Assembly (NCBI GenBank): GCA_026770585.1
Contig: MU646365.1
Location: 153,414-167,405 of the forward strand
From: Baffinella frigidus
Taxonomy: Eukaryota > Cryptophyceae > Cryptomonadales > Baffinellaceae
Length of the DNA: 13,992 nucleotides
Direction of reading: 5' to 3'
The notes beneath the pieces are model-generated. The model was given only the letters and a program-made list of their open reading frames with translations. It did not search any database and was not told the origin of the DNA. The translations under genes and the position numbers were made by a program. Numbering within the stretch: position 1 is the stretch's first letter; each line of letters begins with the position of its first letter. Below are positions 1 to 6,300 of this stretch, in pieces.

Positions 1-222
1 TGGGGTTTGGGGTTTGGGGTTTGGGGTTTGGGGTTTGGGGTTTGGGGTTTGGGGTTTGGGGTTTGGGGTTTTGGGTTTGGGGTTTTGGGTTTGGGGTTTT
101 GGGTTTGGGGTTTGGGGTTTGGGGTTTTGGGTTTGGGGTTTTGGGTTTGGGGTTTTGGGTTTGGGGTTTTGGGTTTGGGGTTTTGGGTTTGGGGTTTTGG
201 GTTTGGGGTGTGGGGGTTGGGG
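1..222 (+). repeat. Telomere-like array 1, start of gene A intron 12
   Basis: About 30 heptamers, TTTGGGG and TTTTGGG, the middle part alternating as a 14-base higher-order unit. The G-rich strand is the plus strand, pointing into the window, so this is not a left-hand chromosome end. The frames through it are low-complexity and not genes. Confidence 0.9.
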
Positions 223-227
223 CGAAC

Positions 228-323
228 CAGTGCGGCGAGAAGGTGGGGTGGCGCGTCCTCCAGGGGGGGGGTTAGGGTCTCGAAGGGGCACATCGCGATC
301 CACCTGGTGAGGCTCTCGATAAC
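228..323 (-). CDS. Gene A exon 12 (32 codons, phase 0-0)
   Basis: The acceptor is CCTACAACAG|GTT and the donor GCACTG|GTTCGC. The peptide begins VIESLTRWIAMCPFETLTP and ends APPHLLAAL. A nine-C run at 271-279 keeps the frame open, so a length error there would break it. The donor is followed at once by the array that fills the left end of the window. The gene therefore has at least one more exon outside. Confidence 0.6.
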
Positions 324-3300
324 CTGTTGTAGGGCGACGCCAGGTCATGAGTGGGAATTTCAGAACGCAACCTTTCGTTTCGTGGTACTAAATTATACGT
401 AGCCACCTGGTGAGACACAGTTCATCGTCCTTTCCACGTCCGGTCCGGAAACAAAATTTCGGGTCCGGGTACAAAATTTAGAATAAGACTTCTAACTGAA
501 ATTCTGACTTATGACCTGGCGTGGGTGACACTTCTTAACTGTGAAAACGAATAACGGCATTGGTTTCCTGCAACGAAAATTACTACACAGTTGGATCATG
601 TTAGTAATAGTTTTATCGGATGCTGACCACCTTTCCGTTACCTTATCCGTTGGAACCCCCCTGTGTCCCTACGGTATCGCCTACCGTAGGATCCTATCGA
701 TTCGTTTCACGGAGTATTCAAGAAACCCCTTAGAAGTCCGCTGTGCGTGAGTAGCTACTCTGCGCCGGGGGGCATCACCCATGAGGACTGATCAAATGAC
801 CCATACAGACTGGTCCATAGGATCCTACGGTGGGCAGTAGTGTAGGGACTTGGAGGACAACCTTGGCTTTGAGGTCTTTGAAGCGATAGCGGGGGCTGAC
901 GAGCAGGGGGAGGTAGGATGCGAGCGCCTTTGTGACCAGTTCGTTCCGCAGCGCCTCGCCCTCACTCTGCCACATTTCGACATTTGGAGTCACAGGTTGA
1001 CGGGCACGGGTCTGGCGCCCTCTAGCCTAATCTGGGGACATGTTTGATTTTAAAGAAAATGGATCGCTGTGTATTCATAGGAGTTGGACGAATGTTAATT
1101 AGGGCCCTAAGTAAATCTAATTAGGACCAGAATAAGGTGGTCCAAGCCTTGGACCACCTTGGGGTTTCGGGTTTGGGGTTTGGGGTTTGGGGTTTGGGGT
1201 TTGGGGTTTGGGGTTTGAGGTTTGGGGTTTGGGGTTTGGGGTTTGTGGTTTGGGGTTTGGGGTTTGGGGTTTGGGGCCCGTTCCACAACTCTTCGCCCTT
1301 GCTCTGCCACACGACATTTGGGGCCACGGGTCTACCGTCAAGTGTTTGCGATTTATCACGCAACGGGGGGCAAATCGACGCACTTGGCGCGGGTGGGTCG
1401 TGATCTCTCGGATCGCCTGGGGCAGCCACGTTGACGAGCTCGTCCTCAATACCCTTGATGTTCGGCGCACTACCTTTCACTTGCCATTTTGCACCGGGGT
1501 TGGGACTCTAACTGTCGTTGACGACACAGGTGTGCGCAGGCAGAGGTAGCAACTATCAGGCGACGGGGCCACATCGACGAAGGCACACACACCGGGCGCG
1601 GATGGTCGTGATCTCTCGGATCGCCTGGGACAGGCCCGCCTCAGGACAGAGAGCAGAGCTAGACGCACCGGGGTTGGGGGGGGGGTTGGACCACCTTATC
1701 CTGGTGCAACTGTTGACAACCCCGCATGCAAACGGTCCCCGCTTGCATTCTCGAGTGGTTATCCGGAGAGACGCTTTTGGAAATTGGGGGCGTTGTTGGA
1801 GCCATTTTGTGGGCACGCACCGGGCGCGGGTGGGTCGTGATCTCAAGAATCGCCTGGGCCAGGTTGACCAGCTCGTCCTCACGGATCTTGATGTTCGGCG
1901 AGCCATTCAGCGGCAGCGGCGCCCAGAACCTCCCCTCCCCGTGGCCTTCACGCGGTCCCCAGAACTGCGCCGTACCGTGTCGCGTATTGATTCATTGTGT
2001 GTAAGACGAGCGTTAAGAGTGTCAACTTAGCAGGCATAAAGGGCTTCACGGATACAGTCCATCCAAACATTTTTTACTAGAATATTATCCATTGCCCTGG
2101 AACCTGACCGACATTTCGCTTTAAATTCAAGGTGAAAATGTCTTTGCTGGCTGCGAAGTGGCATGCTATGTTAGGCATAGCATGTGTCTCGCCCCCCCCC
2201 CCTCAATCTCCCCTCGAGGGGCAAGGAGAGGTGCCACCATCACCCAAAAAGGGACGGACTCGCCTTTGTGTGTAGGGGGTTCCTTGGTGTACCACGTAAC
2301 AGTCGCCGGTACCTTCGAGAAACGGTCCATCTGAACTATTCTGGTACAAATTGTGAGCGTGGGGGATGAATAGGACGGTCCTGGGATTCCTCAGGCGTTG
2401 GGTGCAATCAGATTCCAGGATTTCGGAGTGCACCTGTGGGTGGGCTCGTTGAGGGTTGACGGTTCAGGGTTCAGGGTTTAGGGATTGGGGTTTGGGGTTT
2501 AGGGTTTAGGGTTTAGGGTTTAGGGTTTGGGGTTGGGCTTTGGGGTTTGGGGTTTAGGGTTTAGGGTTTGGGGTTGAGGGTTGAGGGTTGAGGGTCCAGG
2601 GCTTAGGGTTTAGGGTTTAGGGTTTAAGGTTTAGGGTTTAGAGATTAGGGTTGAAGGTTTGGGGTTAAGGGTTTAGGGGTTAGGGTTTAGGGGTTAGGGT
2701 TTAGGGAGTATACCTCGGGGTGGGCTGCGACGATGTCCTGGAATGCCGTGAGGTGCCGCCTGTTGGGGTTTGGGGTTTGGGGGTTAGCGGTTAGAGTTTG
2801 GGGCTTGGGGTTTCGGGTTTCGGGATCGGGGTTTGAGGATTAGGGGTTGGGGGTTGGGGGTTGGGGGTTAAGGGTTTGAGGTTTGGGGTCTGGGGTTTGG
2901 GGTTTGGGGTTTGGGGTTTGGGGTCTGGGGTTTGGGGTTCGATGTTTGGGGTTTGGGGCTTGGGGTTTGGGGTTCAGGGTTTGGGGTTTAGAGTTCAGGG
3001 TTTGGGGTTGAGGGTTTGGGGTTGAGGATTTCGGGTTTAGGGTTTAGGGTTTAGGGTTTAGGGTTTGAGGTTTGAGGTTTGGGGTTTAGGGTTCAGGGTT
3101 TGCGGGTTTTGGTTTTGGGGTTTGGGGTTTGGGGTTTGGGGCTTGTGGTTTGGGGTTTGTGGTTTGGGGTTTTGGGTGGCGCCTGTGCATGCGAGCTGAC
3201 TCGAGGGGGTCGCAGGTTGGCAGGTTTAGGGTATACGGTCTAGGTTTTACGGTTTACGGTTTAGAGTTTAGAGTTCAGGGTTGAGGGTTTAGGGGTTGGG

Positions 3301-6300
3301 GTTTAGGGTTTAGGGTTTGGGGTACGAACCGCGCCAGACCCGTCCAAACCGCGCATTAGAAGGGTTCAGGGTTCAGGGTGTAGGGCTTGGTGTTTAGGGT
3401 TGAAGGTTTAGGGTTTAGGGTTCAGGGTATGGGGGGTGGGGTTTAGGGTTTAGGGTTTAGGGTTTGGGGTTTGGGGGTTAGGTTGCCTGTGCATGCGAGC
3501 TGACTCGAGGGGGTCGATCGCCAGCTCGTCGTAGATGAATTTCCTGCCAGGAGATTGGGGTTAATAGTGGTGTAGTGCTGACTATTAGTATTATAGTGCT
3601 GACTAATATCATTATAGTGCTGACTATTACTAGTATAGATGGCATCAGTTCATGCCTAAAATAGCATATACACCCTTATCGAAGATAAGGGTGTATATGC
3701 TATTTTAGATGGAAGCCTTAAGAAGCAAGATAGATTTTGTCTTGTGATGAACTTCCTGCCGACGCAGAGATCGGTGATAATAGTGTTTGATAGACTCAGG
3801 GGAGGTCACACGAGAGAGAAGATAATCTCGAGAGACCTACCCAGAGTCGTATATCACCAAGTATACAACGTATACGAAGAGTAGTGCTGACTATTAGTAT
3901 TATAGTGCTGACTTATATTCAGCCATCAGCCCTCACCGAGACAGCTGAGAGATCTCAAACCGTACGGCCGGTACCATACATCAGGGTTTTGAAAAATGAC
4001 AACTCGTAGGGCTGGTGGAACTGCCATGAGCCACCCGAAGTTTACCAGATCGGGATATGCCACCTGTAGTAAATTTCACCAGGACAAAACCCTCAGGGGT
4101 TAGTCCTGGGAGGGAAAATTACTCAATTCCAACCCAATCTGGTTCCTTTCGGGTGGTTGCCAAGTCATAAGTTTCATTTTCGTACGCACTCGTTCGCAAT
4201 AGATGGCTCATCCTGGTACCAATATGTAGTAAAATGAAAATTATTTCAGATTTCGACTTGTGCCCTGGCGTGGTTACCTGAAAGCGAAGAGAGACGGGTT
4301 GCCATTCCCTCTCGCCCCCCTCTCAACCGCTGCGTCAAACTCCCCAGAGCGGTACCTTCGGGTTTTGGGTTTTGGGTTAAGGGTTTGGGGTGTAGGGTTC
4401 AGGGTTTAGGGTTCAGGGTTTGGGATTTAGGTAGGGTTTAGGGTTTAGGGTTTAGGTAGGGTTCAGGGTTTAGGGTTTAGGGTCTGGGGTTTAGGGTGTA
4501 GGGTGAAGGGTGAAGGGTGTAGGGTGTAGGGTGTAGGGTGTAGGGAGTAGGGAGTAGGGAGTAGGGAGTAGGGTGTAGGGTGTAGGGAATAGGGTGTAGG
4601 GAGTAGGGTGTAAGAAGTAGTGTGTAGGGTGTAGGGAGCAGGGTGTAGGGTGCAAGGTGCAGGGTGTAGGGTGTAGGGTGTAGGGTGTAGGATGTAGGAT
4701 GTAGGATGTAGGGTGTAGGATGTACAGAGCGTCGAGGCAGACTCTGGTGAGAGTGCGGTCGTGGCGCCACTTCTGTTCGAGCGAGCCGAAGCAGAGTCCC
4801 TGCCGAGTGAAAATAGTCAGCACTAAAACGATATCAGTCAGCACTATAATGATATTAGTCAGCACTATAATGATATTAGTCAGCACTATAATACTAATAG
4901 TCAGCAACTACAACACTATTGACCCCACCTCTGGACGTTGACGGAGCCGAAGCAGAGTCCCTTCGGAAAATTCCGAGTAATTCCGATTTATTAGAGAGGC
5001 TCTCCGTTTTGGCAAGCCCATGGTGTCGCCCAATAATGCCACAAGCGAACGCCAGCGAGGTAGTTAGAGCCTACGAATTGCCTACGGTAGGTAGGGGGGC
5101 TCCTACGACTTTTAATTTTTTGCATTATAAAGTCTTAGGAGCCCCCCTAACTACCGTAGGCAATCCGCAGGCTCTAAGTACCTCGCTGGCGTAAGCTTTT
5201 CGCATGACCAAGCTCAAGGTCGGTATCGCCGCTTGACACACTGTCTATCTCTTGATGTGGAGTAGGCAGGTACTGCAGATGGTCAGTCAGTCAGCCAGCC
5301 TAACATAGCATATCCACCCTACCATAACACACATCAAAGGGCCTGGCATAGCATAAAAAGCGGGGCAGATTATGGTGGGTTTCCAGATGGAATCTACTTT
5401 ACCAAACAGCGGACTACAAAGGGATTTCTTGAATCACCCATAAAGAAGAATCCATAGGACCCTACAGTAGGCAATACCCTAGGGACCTAGAGGGCTGCCT
5501 ATGGAACAGGTGGCAGAAAGATGCCCCGAATCGGGCCGAAAATCCCTTTGTAGCCTGCTGGGTGGCTTCCGCTGGGTGGCGGGAAAACCTCTAGCTCTGC
5601 CTGAGTTTCATTCTGGCTCGTCCCAAAGGCTTTCATTCTATTCGCCCTTCTGTACTAGCTTTCTGCGCTTAAATACTTTCATTGACGGGCCAGAATAAAA
5701 CCCAGGAAGAGCTAGAACCTGAAGGAGCCTCCGAGTGGCAGCAAAAACAAGTGACTTTTGACCCGAAAAGTACTGAAACTCGCATAAAACCGTCAAATTC
5801 CCCGTAGGCTTCCAACGCCGAAGCCTAAACCCTAAATCATCAAACCCCCAACCCCCAACTCCTAAACCCTAAATCGTCAAATCCCCAACCCCCAAACCCT
5901 CAACCCTCCAACGGTTGGATATTGCAGAAACCTGAAGGAGGAACAGGATCTGCTCCACCGCGCGGGGGTCTGCGAGCAGCGGCAGCACCGCAGCTACCAG
6001 CCCGGCATCCATCAGCTTTGTTTAGGGTTTAGGGTTTAGGGTTTAGGGTTTAGGGTTTAGGGTTTAGGGTTTAGGGTTTAGGGTTAGGTTACCTTTAGGA
6101 TTTAGGATTAGGGTTTAGGTTTTAGGGTGAGGTTACCAAGGCCGTGGCGACGTCGCCCCCCAACGTCCAATCCGCGAAACTGCGAGAATGACGCCAGAAA
6201 GGGTTACAGAATGACAAAGCCGAAACGGGTTGCCACACGGTTCACTACCAACCTCTTGAAAAAGTCAATTTGCCCTGATAAAATTGACTTTGAGGTCAAC

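Larger units (their letters stand above)
324..861 (-). other. Intron 11 of gene A (538 bases)
   Basis: It runs from GTTGTC to ACAACAG between exons 11 and 12. It holds two copies of the fold-back core (655-697 and 814-857) and one copy of the CAGCGGAC repeat (716-745). AT-rich sequence at 400-650 shows nothing recognisable; the open frame there has no supporting features. Confidence 0.5.
967..1820 (-). other. Intron 10 of gene A with decayed exon copies
   Basis: An 854-base intron between exons 10 and 11. It contains two extra copies of the exon 10 3' part, one truncated exon 11 copy, a telomere-like array and a 27-base palindrome. Internal splicing among the copies is possible: 1384-1416 to 1303 would use an 80-base intron in phase 0. 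Confidence 0.5.
3544..4725 (-). other. Intron 6 of gene A (1182 bases)
   Basis: It holds GTGCTGACTATTAG repeats (3561-3640, 3881-3915), a perfect 53-base hairpin, a copy of the exon 7 acceptor edge (GATGAACTTCCTGCC near 3747-3761), unassigned sequence at 3916-4362, and a telomere-like array up to the exon 6 donor. Confidence 0.5.
4800..5931 (-). other. Intron 5 of gene A (1132 bases)
   Basis: It contains the 21-bp tandem repeat, a copy of the exon 6 start, two large fold-backs (5049-5192, 5407-5560), a copy of the exon 5 3' edge and the only inverted telomere-like tract. No convincing exon was found. Confidence 0.5.

Noticed and set aside
1-222. Left end as a true chromosome telomere
   Set aside because: A left-hand end should read C-rich on the plus strand. 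Here the G-rich strand runs inward, and the array follows an exon donor.
1-310. Plus-strand open frames of about 84-131 residues through the first array
   Set aside because: They are GFGVWGL-type translations of heptamers with no termination signal and alternate frames equally open. The real coding in this stretch is on the minus strand (228-323).
541-750. 69-residue plus-strand frame
   Set aside because: It begins at GTG and overlaps the repeat element at 655-745 in antisense, with no splice or domain support.
4477-4907. Hydrophobic repeat protein (IVLTNII and LHPTPYT repeats)
   Set aside because: These are translations of the 21-bp tandem repeat and the TGTAGGG array. Only the 74-base segment 4726-4799 looks like an exon.
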